Shown here: piece by piece, positions 28,245 through 37,284 of the stretch
Layout: each line of letters begins with the position of its first letter
Numbering within the stretch: position 1 is the stretch's first letter
Translations under genes and position numbers: made by a program
Source: Bacteroides finegoldii DSM 17565
Lineage (GTDB): Bacteria; Bacteroidota; Bacteroidia; Bacteroidales; Bacteroidaceae
Direction of reading: 5' to 3'
NCBI RefSeq assembly: GCF_000156195.1
Contig: NZ_GG688322.1
Coordinates: 233,811-297,810, forward strand
DNA length: 64,000 bases
The notes under the pieces: model-generated
Database searches by the model: none
The model's input: the letters and a program-made list of their open reading frames with translations, nothing else
What the model was told of the DNA's origin: nothing

Positions 28245-29519
28245 ATGGCAAAGAAGAAAGAGACGGATGAAAACACCGGACTCGTCAGGCAGTTCGATGA
28301 CATGAAGAAGAAGCATCCCGACGCGATGCTCCTTTTCAGGACGGGCGACTTCTATGAGATATACCGGCAGGACGCGGTGAAGGCCGCCGCCATACTTGCT
28401 ATAACCCTCACCGACAGGATTATTCCCGGCGAGAAGGAACCCATGAAGATGACCATGTTCCCATACAACAAGCTCGACACCTACCTGCCCAAACTCATAC
28501 GCGCAGGGACGAGGGTCGCCATTTGCGACAAGGTGGAAGACCCCAAGCTGACGAAGATGGCGAAGGAGGGCGTGAAAAAGGAACAAACCCAATCAAATCA
28601 TTCAGATATGGCAAAGAAGAAAAAGGAACAGGCCGCGCAGGAAGAGCCTGTCCGGACAGTGAAGAACGCAGCCGGGGAGAAACCTGCCAAGGAAGAGAAA
28701 ACCGGGACCGCCGTGAAGACCAAGGACGGTGAAGAAGCCAAAGAGAAACAGGAGCGTAAGCCGCGCGAGCCGCAGATGGTGACAGCCAACGGAGAGAAAG
28801 TGACCCACGGCCATGCCTACCAGAGCAAGACCAACCCGGAGGAATGGTACTTCACCGCCAAGATGGACGGGCAGCAGCTGAAACCGCAGCGGATGGATGC
28901 CGCCGACCTCGCCGCCTACCAGAAGAAGGAGCTGACGGTACCGCAGCTGATGGAGCGTTATTACCCGACCAAGCTGATGCCGAAAGTGCCGGAAGAGGCG
29001 TTCAGGATGCCCAAGTCGATTGCCGGGCCGGAAGGCAGCATCACCGTGGAGAAGTTCAACGTGTACAAGGAGAAGGACGAGCAGCGTCCCGACTTCGGCA
29101 AATACAAGTTCTACGCGCAGGTCGGCGAGGCCAAGATGTCCGCCGTCGCTTCCCGTCAGGACCTGAACGCCTACTTTGACCGGGTGGTGACACCTGAAAA
29201 GCTGGTGGAGCGGAACTTCGGCGAACGCCTGCACCTGAAATCAGCCTACGAGAAATACCGTCTTCCCGAAGGCGTTGACCAGAATGGCGTCCGTGTGGCC
29301 AAAGACCGTGCCGACAACAAGTGGAAGGTATCGGTGGACATGGGTGAGAAAGGGCGCACCACCAGGCAGGAAATCTCCTTCGACGACGGCTATTCCCTCT
29401 TCAAGGCGAAGACCGCCACACGGGAGCAGATAGCCGCCAAGTACCTGAACACGGAAATCACCGGGCTGCTCGCAGCGAATACCGCCAAGGTGGAGAAATC
29501 CGCCTCCATGAAAATGTAA
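28245..29519 (+). CDS. DUF3945 protein with a MutS domain I-like N terminus
   Basis: 424 aa. Residues 10-105 ([52 protein letters not shown]) closely follow MutS domain I, the mismatch-contacting domain, including a conserved Phe-Tyr-Glu. A long Lys/Glu/Ala-rich linker (about 115-180) connects to DUF3945-type repeats (about 185-400). There is no MutS ATPase. The role is unknown; DNA binding by the MutS-like part is an inference. Confidence 0.8.
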   Translation: MAKKKETDENTGLVRQFDDMKKKHPDAMLLFRTGDFYEIYRQDAVKAAAILAITLTDRIIPGEKEPMKMTMFPYNKLDTYLPKLIRAGTRVAICDKVEDPKLTKMAKEGVKKEQTQSNHSDMAKKKKEQAAQEEPVRTVKNAAGEKPAKEEKTGTAVKTKDGEEAKEKQERKPREPQMVTANGEKVTHGHAYQSKTNPEEWYFTAKMDGQQLKPQRMDAADLAAYQKKELTVPQLMERYYPTKLMPKVPEEAFRMPKSIAGPEGSITVEKFNVYKEKDEQRPDFGKYKFYAQVGEAKMSAVASRQDLNAYFDRVVTPEKLVERNFGERLHLKSAYEKYRLPEGVDQNGVRVAKDRADNKWKVSVDMGEKGRTTRQEISFDDGYSLFKAKTATREQIAAKYLNTEITGLLAANTAKVEKSASMKM

Positions 29520-29553
29520 ACCAATTCGTCAAACCATAAACAAGAACAATATT

Positions 29554-29781
29554 ATGTCAGCAATGAAACATGAGGAGCTTGTGCAGCTCCTTCAGGAAGG
29601 CAAGATTGGGCACCTCCGTTTTGTCATGGAGGGTGACAACGCACGGGAGTATCTGGAATGGTGCCGCTCGCACGGCACAGACCCGTCCGACGAGTCGGCG
29701 GAGTTTTATGTCGAACAGACGGACATCGAGCAGATGGACCGCCAGATGATGGATGACGAGGACTATGGCATCTGGAACTGA
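29554..29781 (+). CDS. Small acidic protein, unknown
   Basis: 75 aa, strongly acidic (VEQTDIEQMDRQMMDDEDYG at the C terminus). It precedes, and overlaps by up to 29 bases, the ArdC-like gene. Small acidic proteins next to antirestriction genes can be DNA mimics, but nothing beyond charge supports that here. Confidence 0.6.
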   Translation: MSAMKHEELVQLLQEGKIGHLRFVMEGDNAREYLEWCRSHGTDPSDESAEFYVEQTDIEQMDRQMMDDEDYGIWN

Positions 29782-31102
29782 TACCACGTCCGTATCCGGC
29801 AACGCAGGACAGGCGGCACTCGACCGATTTGCCGGGATGATGATCGAGCGGATGCGGCAGATGAAAGACACCGGCTGGAAGCAGGGATGGATCGGCGGCG
29901 CGTCAGGCTTTGCCGGACTGCCCCAGAACGTCAGCGGACGGAACTACTCCGGCTCCAACTCGTTCTTCCTCCAGTTGCAGACGGCGGCCATGGGCTACCG
30001 CCTGCCGGTCTATCTGACCTTCAAGCAGGCGCACAACCTCAAAGCCCACGTACTGAAAGGCGAAAAGGCCTTTCCCGTGGTCTATTGGGACATGATGGTG
30101 AAGGACAAGTACGGCAAACGCATCAGCTCGGAAGAATACCGTGCGTTGGGCAAGGAGGAAAAGAAAGGAATGGAGGTGATACCCTTCATCAAGGCCTTCC
30201 CCGTGTACAACGTGCAGCAGACCAATCTGGCTGAGATTCAACCGGAACGGATGCAGAAACTACAGGACAAGTTCAAGGTGCCCGAACTCCGTGACACTGC
30301 CGGGATGTACGCCCATTCCGCCCTCGATCGCATGGTGGAGACACAAGCCTGGCTCTGCCCGATACAGGTGGACAAGCGTGTGGACGGGGCCTATTACTCT
30401 CCCTCCAAAGACCACATTGTGCTGCCCATGAAGGCGCAGTTCAACATCGGCGGCACGCCGGAGGACACCTACCGTGGCGGCATGGAGTTCTATTCCACCA
30501 TGCTGCACGAGATGACGCACTCGACCATGACGGCGGAACGTCTCAACCGGGACATGGGCGGCAAGTTCGGCGACCCGAAGTATGCGAAGGAGGAACTGGT
30601 GGCGGAGCTGACCGCAGCGATGATCAGCCACTCGATGGGCTTTGACTCCAAAGTAACCGACAACTCGGCAGCGTATCTGGATTCATGGATAGGCGTGCTG
30701 AAACAGGAACCGAAGTTCATCGTCTCCGTCATGGCGGACGTGAACAAGGCTTCCGACCTGATTCTTGACCACGTTGACAAGCAGCGGCTGGCACTCGGCG
30801 AACAGCCGTACCTTGCCAAGAACGACCCTCTTGTACCGTTAGGCCCGGACGAGGAAGTACCCTTCAAGAACGCGGCCATCGTAAAGACCCGTTCGGGCGG
30901 CTACGCCATCCGCGCCTCCTACGATGGTGTGGAGTTGGGGTTGAAAAACGTCTCCAAGGAGACGGCCAAGACCTATTTCCAGCTCACGGACATGAAGGAC
31001 AAGGCGGCGTTCCTGCACATGACGGCACGCAAGACCTACGGACCGGAACTGGCGGTGATGCAGCGGACACAGAAAACGGGTACCGGAATCAGCATGATGT
31101 AA
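29753..31102 (+). CDS. ArdC-like antirestriction protein with zincin-type metallopeptidase domain
   Basis: 449 aa. The N-terminal part (WKQGWIGGASGFAGLPQNVS, SGSNSFFLQLQT) matches the ArdC N-terminal ssDNA-binding domain. A metallopeptidase motif HEMTH is at residues 252-256 (followed by STMTAERL), with a downstream Glu in ELVAELTAAMI as the likely third zinc ligand. ArdC-type proteins protect incoming single-stranded DNA from restriction in the recipient. The start at 29753 overlaps the previous gene; 29765 is an alternative. The next gene starts 12 bases downstream. Confidence 0.88.
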   Translation: MTRTMASGTDTTSVSGNAGQAALDRFAGMMIERMRQMKDTGWKQGWIGGASGFAGLPQNVSGRNYSGSNSFFLQLQTAAMGYRLPVYLTFKQAHNLKAHVLKGEKAFPVVYWDMMVKDKYGKRISSEEYRALGKEEKKGMEVIPFIKAFPVYNVQQTNLAEIQPERMQKLQDKFKVPELRDTAGMYAHSALDRMVETQAWLCPIQVDKRVDGAYYSPSKDHIVLPMKAQFNIGGTPEDTYRGGMEFYSTMLHEMTHSTMTAERLNRDMGGKFGDPKYAKEELVAELTAAMISHSMGFDSKVTDNSAAYLDSWIGVLKQEPKFIVSVMADVNKASDLILDHVDKQRLALGEQPYLAKNDPLVPLGPDEEVPFKNAAIVKTRSGGYAIRASYDGVELGLKNVSKETAKTYFQLTDMKDKAAFLHMTARKTYGPELAVMQRTQKTGTGISMM

Positions 31103-31114
31103 AACGACCGGCTT

Positions 31115-32299
31115 ATGGCAGACTACAAGGTAAACTTCAAGGACTTGAAAGCACGGGTGGGTGTCGATGACATCGCCTACGCGCTGGGCTACCGGCTTGA
31201 CCGCAAGGCCGGTGTCGGACGCTACATAGAGCTGGTGCTCGGGGAGAACGGCAACCGGCGTGACACCATCATTGTCAGCCATCCCAACGACAAGGCGGCA
31301 CAGACCTTTTTCCGCCGGGACGGTTCAAAGGGTGATGTGGTCACGCTGATACGGGAAAACCTGAGCGCTTTCACTGTATCGGGCAAGGACGAGTGGCAGA
31401 AGATTGCCAAGGTCATGGCACGGTTTGCCAACATGCCCGAACCCGAATACCGGGAAGACCGCGAATATGTGAAGTCGGTCAAAGCCACCGCGTTTTTCGA
31501 TGCCTCACGGTACGAAGTAAAACCGATAGACACGGAAAGGATTCCACGGCTTTTCTCCGAACGGGGGCTTTCAGACGGAACGGTCAAGGCACTTGCCCCG
31601 TTCCTTTCCCTGATACGTGACCGACAGAACGGGAAGTTTGACGGTTACAACATCGGCTTTCCTTACACCAACGGCCACAGCAACGTGCCGCAAGGCTACG
31701 AGATACGTGGATATGGCGGTTACAAGTCAAAGGCGGCAGGTACGGACTCCTCTTCATCGGCGTGGGTGGCCGACCTGTCCGGCGGCAATCCTTATATCGT
31801 AAAAAGCGTGTTCTTCTGCGAGTCCGCATTTGACGCGATGGCTTTCTATCAGGTGAACCGGGCACAATTAGGAACGGACATTGCCCTTGTGTCGCTTGGA
31901 GGAACCTTCTCGGACAGACAGATAACCGGTGTGATGGAACGGTTTCCCGATGCGCGTGCATACGACTGCTTCGACAATGACCTTGCCGGACGCATCTACG
32001 GGCTGCGCATGATGGCGTTGCTGGAAGGCATCCCGATGAAAATCAATAAGAGAGACAATATCCTGTCAGTGGAAGCCAAAGGAAAGACTTTTGAGCTGAA
32101 CCCTGAACGTCCGTTGACCGTACAGGTCAACGAGCACCTTTCCATCCGTCACAAGATGGGGCAATGGCTGCCGCCCAAGGCGTTCAAGGACTGGAATGAC
32201 TGTCTGCTGAACAAGCCGATGGCACCGGTTATCTCTCCACATAAGGAGGAACGTGAGGAAAACTTGGCCGGGCGCAGAAGTGCCGGTCTTAAAATCTAA
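31115..32299 (+). CDS. TOPRIM-domain protein (DUF3991), mobilisation/primase-like
   Basis: 394 aa. N-terminal DUF3991-like region (DIAYALGYRLDRKAGVGRY; SKGDVVTLI) and a C-terminal TOPRIM domain (VFFCESAFDAMAFYQ with Glu, then YDCFDNDLAGR with the DxD pair). TOPRIM domains of this kind cut or prime DNA. No zinc-finger primase domain is present, unlike the primase at 57896. I infer a role in processing the transferred strand. It comes right after the ArdC-like gene. Confidence 0.82.
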   Translation: MADYKVNFKDLKARVGVDDIAYALGYRLDRKAGVGRYIELVLGENGNRRDTIIVSHPNDKAAQTFFRRDGSKGDVVTLIRENLSAFTVSGKDEWQKIAKVMARFANMPEPEYREDREYVKSVKATAFFDASRYEVKPIDTERIPRLFSERGLSDGTVKALAPFLSLIRDRQNGKFDGYNIGFPYTNGHSNVPQGYEIRGYGGYKSKAAGTDSSSSAWVADLSGGNPYIVKSVFFCESAFDAMAFYQVNRAQLGTDIALVSLGGTFSDRQITGVMERFPDARAYDCFDNDLAGRIYGLRMMALLEGIPMKINKRDNILSVEAKGKTFELNPERPLTVQVNEHLSIRHKMGQWLPPKAFKDWNDCLLNKPMAPVISPHKEEREENLAGRRSAGLKI

Positions 32300-32304
32300 G
32301 GAAT

Positions 32305-33054
32305 ATGGAATCAATCTTCATCAAAAAGCGACTGGCGGCTTTTGCCGTCCTGTTGGGATTGGGCGCAGGGGGCGTTCCCGTCTTCGCCCAACAGACTGAC
32401 CCGGCCCTGACCGCAGCGGTTGTGGCACAGACAGCGGAACTGAAAAGCATCCACAAGAAGCGGAGGAAACTCCAGGAGCGTATCATAGCCGCAGAAGCCG
32501 CCGTAACGGTGGCCCTCGACCGTGTCCACAGCGTCGAGGACAAAATGCTGGAATACCTGTCGAACGCGCAGGGAGCGATGCAGAACCTGTACCAAATCAA
32601 ACGGGCAGGGGAACTGGTGACAACGGAAATCCCCAAGAACTGCAGCCTGCTGACAAAATCGGTCGGCGGAAACCTCAAAGGGACGGCCATTGCCGCCATC
32701 GTGTCGGATGAGCTGACGGACGCGGCCACACAGATGGCTGCCCTCTATCCGTTCATGAAACAGCTGGTCACTTCGGGCAGCTATAACGTCACAGGCTCTG
32801 ACGGGAAAAACGAGAAGCACAAGGTGAACCTGCTGAACTCTTCGGAACGCTACTACATCGCCAACGAGGTGGTCACAAGACTGGAGGCCATCAACACAGA
32901 CCTCTTCATCTTGGCGTGGCAGGTGCGCACGCTGTCGTGGAACGACCTCTGGTTCTCCCTCGACCCGGAAGGCTGGGCCAACGTGATGTCGGGCAAGAAC
33001 ATCATCGGCGGCATCGTGGCGGAATGGAACCAAGGCTACCTGCTCAAATGGTAA
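32305..33054 (+). CDS. Second DUF4141/TraI-like secreted protein (paralogue of the 15249 gene)
   Basis: 249 aa with a signal peptide (LAAFAVLLGLGAGGVPVFA). The C terminus LDPEGWANVMSGKNIIGG parallels IDPEGWANVVTMKNQVGG of the traI-type protein at 15249-15989, and the helical layout and length are the same. It is therefore a diverged duplicate located 16 kb away in the accessory operon. It might be an alternative channel subunit or an exclusion factor. Confidence 0.8.
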   Translation: MESIFIKKRLAAFAVLLGLGAGGVPVFAQQTDPALTAAVVAQTAELKSIHKKRRKLQERIIAAEAAVTVALDRVHSVEDKMLEYLSNAQGAMQNLYQIKRAGELVTTEIPKNCSLLTKSVGGNLKGTAIAAIVSDELTDAATQMAALYPFMKQLVTSGSYNVTGSDGKNEKHKVNLLNSSERYYIANEVVTRLEAINTDLFILAWQVRTLSWNDLWFSLDPEGWANVMSGKNIIGGIVAEWNQGYLLKW

Positions 33055-33098
33055 GGGAATAAGGAATACGAACATCGTAACAACAAATAAATAAGAAA

Positions 33099-33644
33099 AT
33101 GGAAACAGAAAAGAAAATCATAGGCCGCTGCCCCTTGTGCGGCGGCAGTGTAGTGAAGACCTGCAAGGGCTACCGCTGTGAGCATAACATCGGCGACAAT
33201 CCGTCCTGCGTGCTCAACATCAACGGCATCATCGGCAACCGCAAGATGGGTGACGGGGAAGTGGCGGAGCTGCTGGAGAAACGCCGTATCCTGCTGGACG
33301 GCTTTGCCACCAAGGAAGGCAAGACCTTCCCGACCGTACTTGAACTGGCGGATGACGGTGCGGTAAATATGCGACCGGTCATCGGCAAGTGCCCCCACTG
33401 CGGCGGAGACATCCGTGTGGGAAGCCGGGCGTTCAACTGCTCCAACTACGGCAATCAAGAGAAACCTTGCTCTTTTGCCATCTGGCGTAACATCGGCGGC
33501 CACCAGATCACGCTTGCCGAGGCTACGGATATCTGCGAGAAGGGCATCACCGCCTCCGAACTGGAAATGTACCGGGATGACGGCTCCATCTACCGCAAAC
33601 GGCTGGGGCTTGCGCCTGACAAACTTCAAATCGTGAAGGTATGA
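33099..33644 (+). CDS. Zinc-ribbon protein, topoisomerase C-terminal-like
   Basis: 181 aa made of two zinc-ribbon repeats: CPLCGGSVVKTCKGYRCEHN at residues 11-30 and CPHCGGDIRVGSRAFNCSN near residue 98. The second is followed by FAIWRNIGGHQIT, which is the pattern of the C-terminal zinc-binding domain of type IA topoisomerases (topB of Bacteroides elements). The topoisomerase catalytic domain is absent. It may be a stand-alone DNA-binding relic. It overlaps the next gene by 4 bases. Confidence 0.75.
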   Translation: METEKKIIGRCPLCGGSVVKTCKGYRCEHNIGDNPSCVLNINGIIGNRKMGDGEVAELLEKRRILLDGFATKEGKTFPTVLELADDGAVNMRPVIGKCPHCGGDIRVGSRAFNCSNYGNQEKPCSFAIWRNIGGHQITLAEATDICEKGITASELEMYRDDGSIYRKRLGLAPDKLQIVKV

Positions 33645-34186
33645 GACAGGGTTCACTGATTATCTTTATTTTGGTTTCTGCCGTTCTGTTCTGGGGCGGC
33701 GTGGTTTGTTTCGTCAGTTGTTCCGGCAAGCCGGAGAACCGGGCGGTGGAAGTGGCGGAGAAGGCATTGATGGCTTCGGTCGATAACCCTAAATCCGTCA
33801 AAATACTTGCTATCAGCAAGGCGGATTCCGTGTTCGGCAGGGACTATGTGACCATGGATGAGAAAATGGCTCTTTCAATGGCGATGATGAAAATCAACGA
33901 GAAAGTGATGAAGGAAACGAACGGCTTCGAGAATTTCAACCCCGATGACAAGGCGATGTCCGACCTGATGGAGCGGCAGATGGCTGTGATGTCGGCGTTG
34001 AGAGGACTTATTGTCTATGAAGGGAATCCCCATGGCCATGCGAGACAGCCCTTCAACGGCTGGAAGGTCAAGATAGAGTTCGAGGCCAAGGATTCGGGCG
34101 GCAAGCCCTACCGCTCTGAATACTGGTTCATACTCGACAAGGAAGCCCTTTGTGTGGTGAAATCCTTTGAGGTGCCGTTGATGTAG
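33641..34186 (+). CDS. Probable lipoprotein of unknown function
   Basis: 181 aa starting with a hydrophobic signal (LIIFILVSAVLFWGGVVCFV) followed by SCSGKPE, a plausible Bacteroides lipobox Cys near residue 27. The mature part is soluble, with NPKSVKIL and RSEYWFILDKEALCVVKSF at the C terminus. It overlaps the zinc-ribbon gene by 4 bases. No family recognised. Confidence 0.65.
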   Translation: MRQGSLIIFILVSAVLFWGGVVCFVSCSGKPENRAVEVAEKALMASVDNPKSVKILAISKADSVFGRDYVTMDEKMALSMAMMKINEKVMKETNGFENFNPDDKAMSDLMERQMAVMSALRGLIVYEGNPHGHARQPFNGWKVKIEFEAKDSGGKPYRSEYWFILDKEALCVVKSFEVPLM

Positions 34187-34196
34187 GCACAAATCC

Positions 34197-34228
34197 TTTT
34201 CTCCGGATTGCATCATAAAATACTTTTG
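34197..34228 (+). promoter_or_regulatory. Probable promoter for the 34.6-37.1 kb genes
   Basis: TACTTTTG (34221-34228) matches the -7 box, with a TTTTC at 34197-34201 and a 19-base spacer. It would give a leader of about 360 nt that includes the repeated sequence at 34437-34594. Confidence 0.45.
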
Positions 34229-34436
34229 TCCCGGCATCTTATTATCAGGTAAGGTGTCGGTTTTTTTGTGACGGCCTTTCTTTTGATACTGATTCCATGA
34301 AGTCCCGGTGTGCCAACATCGGGGCTTTCTTTTTCCACACCATACCTGCATCACGCTCCCTGCGGATTTTCCGATACAAAGAAACGGAGGGCAGTGCCGA
34401 CGGCAAACGGCGTTTCACTTGGCTGCACGGAAAGCG

Positions 34437-34594
34437 GCCGGCAGCCTTCCGCAATTTGTGCCAAATTGGGTATTCCGTCCTCTTTCCGTCGGCCACGTTT
34501 GCCTTATGGCACTTACGCCCTCCGTGAGGCAGGTATCGTAAACATCCCGGAAGCGAGAAGCCGAAAAGCTTCAAACAAAAGGGAAAAAATTAAG
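34437..34594 (+). repeat. Leader repeat, copy 1 (within a 412-bp gene-free stretch)
   Basis: The gap 34187-34598 has no convincing gene. Its right half shares ordered blocks with 52353-52530: CCGGCAGCCTTCCGCAA, TTGGGTATTCCGTCC, TTGCCTTAT and an AGCTTCA...CAAAAGGGAAAA segment just before the start codon. Both copies precede small ICE genes, so this looks like a diverged 5' leader or regulatory unit rather than a coding repeat. Confidence 0.6.
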
Positions 34595-34598
34595 AACT

Positions 34599-34916
34599 AT
34601 GGCTATCATACTTAAAGACAGGAACGAAAAGGTAACGCTCAATGGCAGTGTGTATGAACTTACGCTGCTATGGAACAGAGAGGACATCCGCAGGTGCTGC
34701 TTCGGTATGCCACCCGAATATGCCCACATCCGCAAGGACGGCAGGAACTTCGCCACCATTGACTGCTATTCTTCATTGAAAGGTTTTAGGGTTGATGAGT
34801 TCCATCGGGTTTTCGTCAAGCCGGAATGGAAGGTGCTTTTTGGCGACAAGGACATCAACACCATACCCTTTATGGATATACTCCAATCACTGCCGTTGCA
34901 GGACAGCAATTTATGA
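34599..34916 (+). CDS. Small ICE protein of unknown function
   Basis: 105 aa, cytoplasmic. It begins MAIILKDRNEKVTLNGS, has cysteines in IRRCCFGMPPE, and shows no recognised domain. It lies 19 bases before the next gene in an accessory unit leading to pcfK/pcfJ. The leader repeat in front of it is shared with the 52.5-kb unit. Confidence 0.6.
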   Translation: MAIILKDRNEKVTLNGSVYELTLLWNREDIRRCCFGMPPEYAHIRKDGRNFATIDCYSSLKGFRVDEFHRVFVKPEWKVLFGDKDINTIPFMDILQSLPLQDSNL

Positions 34917-34935
34917 ACCATCAAATATCAGGACT

Positions 34936-35424
34936 ATGCACAGCATCATTTATCAAATCAGCAACCAACCGATAAGCAAGGAAGAACATATCGGAGTTGA
35001 CCACATCGAAGCAGGGGACATGACTTCCCTTGATTATGCTTATGAGAGTAGCGAAGAGGAACGCAAAGAGAACATCCGCTGCCTTGTGGAGCACATATTG
35101 CCAAAAGAGATGTTTTCCCTTAACGAGGACGGAGAAACGATTGTATACCAAAGCGGTTTTGCGGAATGGCGAAAAAGCTATCTTGACACCATCCATACAA
35201 GGATGGCAGACATCAACGAGGAGAACATCATGAAATGGGTCGGTCCGGCTTACCAACTACAGAAAGCCATCCTCAATCCGCTTTGCACCGATGCGCTCTT
35301 TGTAACGGACTTCTCTAACGGGTACGGACTGGCGGAACGGTCGAGGGAACTGATGACCATCATAGGCAATCTTGAAATCGGGGACAAACTCTATGTTGGG
35401 GCGGTTTTCGGGTATCATTTCTAA
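34936..35424 (+). CDS. ICE protein of unknown function
   Basis: 162 aa from the ATG at 34936; upstream in-frame sequence overlaps the previous gene and is unlike protein. It has an acidic region (SYESSEEER-like, near residue 33) and no membrane segment or known motif. The gap to pcfK is 28 bases. Confidence 0.65.
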   Translation: MHSIIYQISNQPISKEEHIGVDHIEAGDMTSLDYAYESSEEERKENIRCLVEHILPKEMFSLNEDGETIVYQSGFAEWRKSYLDTIHTRMADINEENIMKWVGPAYQLQKAILNPLCTDALFVTDFSNGYGLAERSRELMTIIGNLEIGDKLYVGAVFGYHF

Positions 35425-35452
35425 CATACGGACACATATAATCAGAACGGAT

Positions 35453-35875
35453 ATGAAAGGAACAGAACAATTCAAGGAGATTATCAAGAACTATCTTGAC
35501 AACAGGGCAAAAGAGGATGAACTCTTCCGTGCCAAGTATGAAACCACAGAACGAACCATTGACGATGTGGTCACTTATATACTGAATGAGGTGAAGCAGT
35601 CGGGATGTTGCGGTTTCTCCGACATGGAGGTATTTTCAATGGCGGTACATGCTATTGATGAGCTTACACTGGAAATCGGAAAGCCTGTTAACTGTGATGT
35701 GGTGGTGAACCGTCATATAGACCTGACCGAGGAGGAAAAGGCGGAGCAAAAGGCACTCGCCCTCAAACGCTACCAAGAGGAGGAGCTGCGCAAGTTGCAA
35801 GTGCGCCACTCCAAGCCAAGGACAAGCAAGCCGCAAGAGACGAAACAACCCCAACCCTCACTTTTTGATTTTTAA
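35453..35875 (+). CDS. pcfK: PcfK-like protein
   Basis: 140 aa from the ATG at 35453. The PcfK-like signature is in the first 90 residues (MKGTEQFKEIIKNYLDNRA; CCGFSDMEVFSMAVHAIDE). The C terminus is a Lys/Gln/Pro-rich tail. PcfK and PcfJ are paired in conjugative plasmids and elements; their function is not established. The gap to pcfJ is 3 bases. Confidence 0.82.
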   Translation: MKGTEQFKEIIKNYLDNRAKEDELFRAKYETTERTIDDVVTYILNEVKQSGCCGFSDMEVFSMAVHAIDELTLEIGKPVNCDVVVNRHIDLTEEEKAEQKALALKRYQEEELRKLQVRHSKPRTSKPQETKQPQPSLFDF

Positions 35876-35878
35876 GCC

Positions 35879-37153
35879 ATGAAACCGAGAACGAAATTTG
35901 AAAAAACGGTGGCAGCCTCCAACGAGAGGCTGGCCGCCATCAGCTCAAAAGCGGTTGATTGGGCTATACGGAACGTCGTGAAACATATTTCTTTCCGCAC
36001 ATCGGGGCATAAATGCACGTGTGGCGATTGTGGAGGGGAGTTTGACTATAAGGGAAAAGGAAAGTCTGCACGTTGCCCCCACTGTGGACACCGTTTGCAG
36101 ACGGTTGATACGTTGGCACGCAAGAATAAAGAGGCATGCTACTTTTCCACCCTTGAAGCGGTGGACGGTATGCAAGTGCAGCGTGTGTTCCTGCTGACTG
36201 TCAACTACAGGAAAGGCAAGCCAATGGAAGCCTTTTGTAACGAGGTGTGCCGTCTGTGGCTTGACAGCAAAGGAAAGACTGCCGTCACTTCATTGGCAAG
36301 GACTTTGGGTTATTACAAGGACAGCTTCAGTTGGGCTTCATCCATCGAACTGAGGAGCATGACAGATGTTCATTGGGTTATCTCCAATACATACGTCTAT
36401 CCTTATTATTCCGTCATACCTAAGCTAAGACGCAACGGTATGAAGGGCAGACTTCCCGATACCCATCCCATGCGTTTGGCGAATGCCTTGCTTTCCGACC
36501 ATCGTATAGAGACGATGATGAAAGCCAAGGACTTACAAGCCGTAGCGTATTTTATCAGCCATCCTCACGACCTTGACAGGTTTTGGCAGTCCTACAAGGT
36601 AGCTGCAAGACACCATTATCAACCGGAGGATTATGATATGTGGTGTGACACCATCCGGCTGCTTGACAGATGCGGACGGGACATCCATAACACAAAGTAC
36701 ATCTGCCCCAAAGACCTCAAAGCCGAGCATGACCGTTGGTTGAGCAAGATGAACCTCATGGAGGAGAAGCGCAGGAACAAGGAACGGATGGAGAGAGCCA
36801 AAAGACACGAGGCGGACTTCTATAAGAACAAGTCTTGCTTCTTCGGCATCGTCATCCGTGACAATGACATTGAAATTTCTGTGCTTGACTCCTTGGAGGC
36901 ATACAAGGCGGAGAGCGAAAAGATGAAGCACTGCGTGTTCCAATGCGAGTATTATGCAAAGACTGATACCGTTATTCTGTCGGCTCACGACCGACAAGGC
37001 AACCGTATCGAAACCGTAGAGTTCTCACTCACAAAAGGAAAAGTGGTGCAAAGCCGTGGCGTGTGCAACTCCAATACGGAATTCCATGACAGGATTATCA
37101 AGCTGGTCAATGACAATGCCCACCGCTTCTTGGAGGCGAAGGTTACAGCATAA
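35879..37153 (+). CDS. pcfJ: PcfJ-like protein
   Basis: 424 aa. A zinc-ribbon near residues 40-75 (CTCGDCGGEFDYKG, then ARCPHCGHR) is followed by a large PcfJ-type domain. A second conserved segment near the C terminus (MKHCVFQCEYYAKTDTVILS) precedes short beta strands. It is the last gene of the accessory unit and runs towards a terminator shared with the ten-gene minus-strand operon. Confidence 0.85.
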   Translation: MKPRTKFEKTVAASNERLAAISSKAVDWAIRNVVKHISFRTSGHKCTCGDCGGEFDYKGKGKSARCPHCGHRLQTVDTLARKNKEACYFSTLEAVDGMQVQRVFLLTVNYRKGKPMEAFCNEVCRLWLDSKGKTAVTSLARTLGYYKDSFSWASSIELRSMTDVHWVISNTYVYPYYSVIPKLRRNGMKGRLPDTHPMRLANALLSDHRIETMMKAKDLQAVAYFISHPHDLDRFWQSYKVAARHHYQPEDYDMWCDTIRLLDRCGRDIHNTKYICPKDLKAEHDRWLSKMNLMEEKRRNKERMERAKRHEADFYKNKSCFFGIVIRDNDIEISVLDSLEAYKAESEKMKHCVFQCEYYAKTDTVILSAHDRQGNRIETVEFSLTKGKVVQSRGVCNSNTEFHDRIIKLVNDNAHRFLEAKVTA

Positions 37154-37174
37154 GTTCCTGATATGTGTTCTGAA

Positions 37175-37206
37175 CTCCGACTTGCGCCGTGAGGCGTGGG
37201 TCGGAG
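37175..37206. terminator. Bidirectional terminator between pcfJ and the ten-gene operon
   Basis: Inverted repeat CTCCGAC (37175-37181) / GTCGGAG (37200-37206) with a further GCGCC/GGCGT pairing inside. It lies between convergent transcription units. Confidence 0.7.
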
Positions 37207-37284
37207 TATTGTAGACCTTTACTCAAAATTCGAGTTGCTGTCGCAACTGTAAAGATGATGAATGGCTGTTCGGTATCAAAGGTT

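Noticed and set aside
34297..34615. Short overlapping ORFs in the leader repeat region
   Set aside because: Three frames are open at once, none has a motif, and the similarity to the 52-kb copy does not keep a frame.
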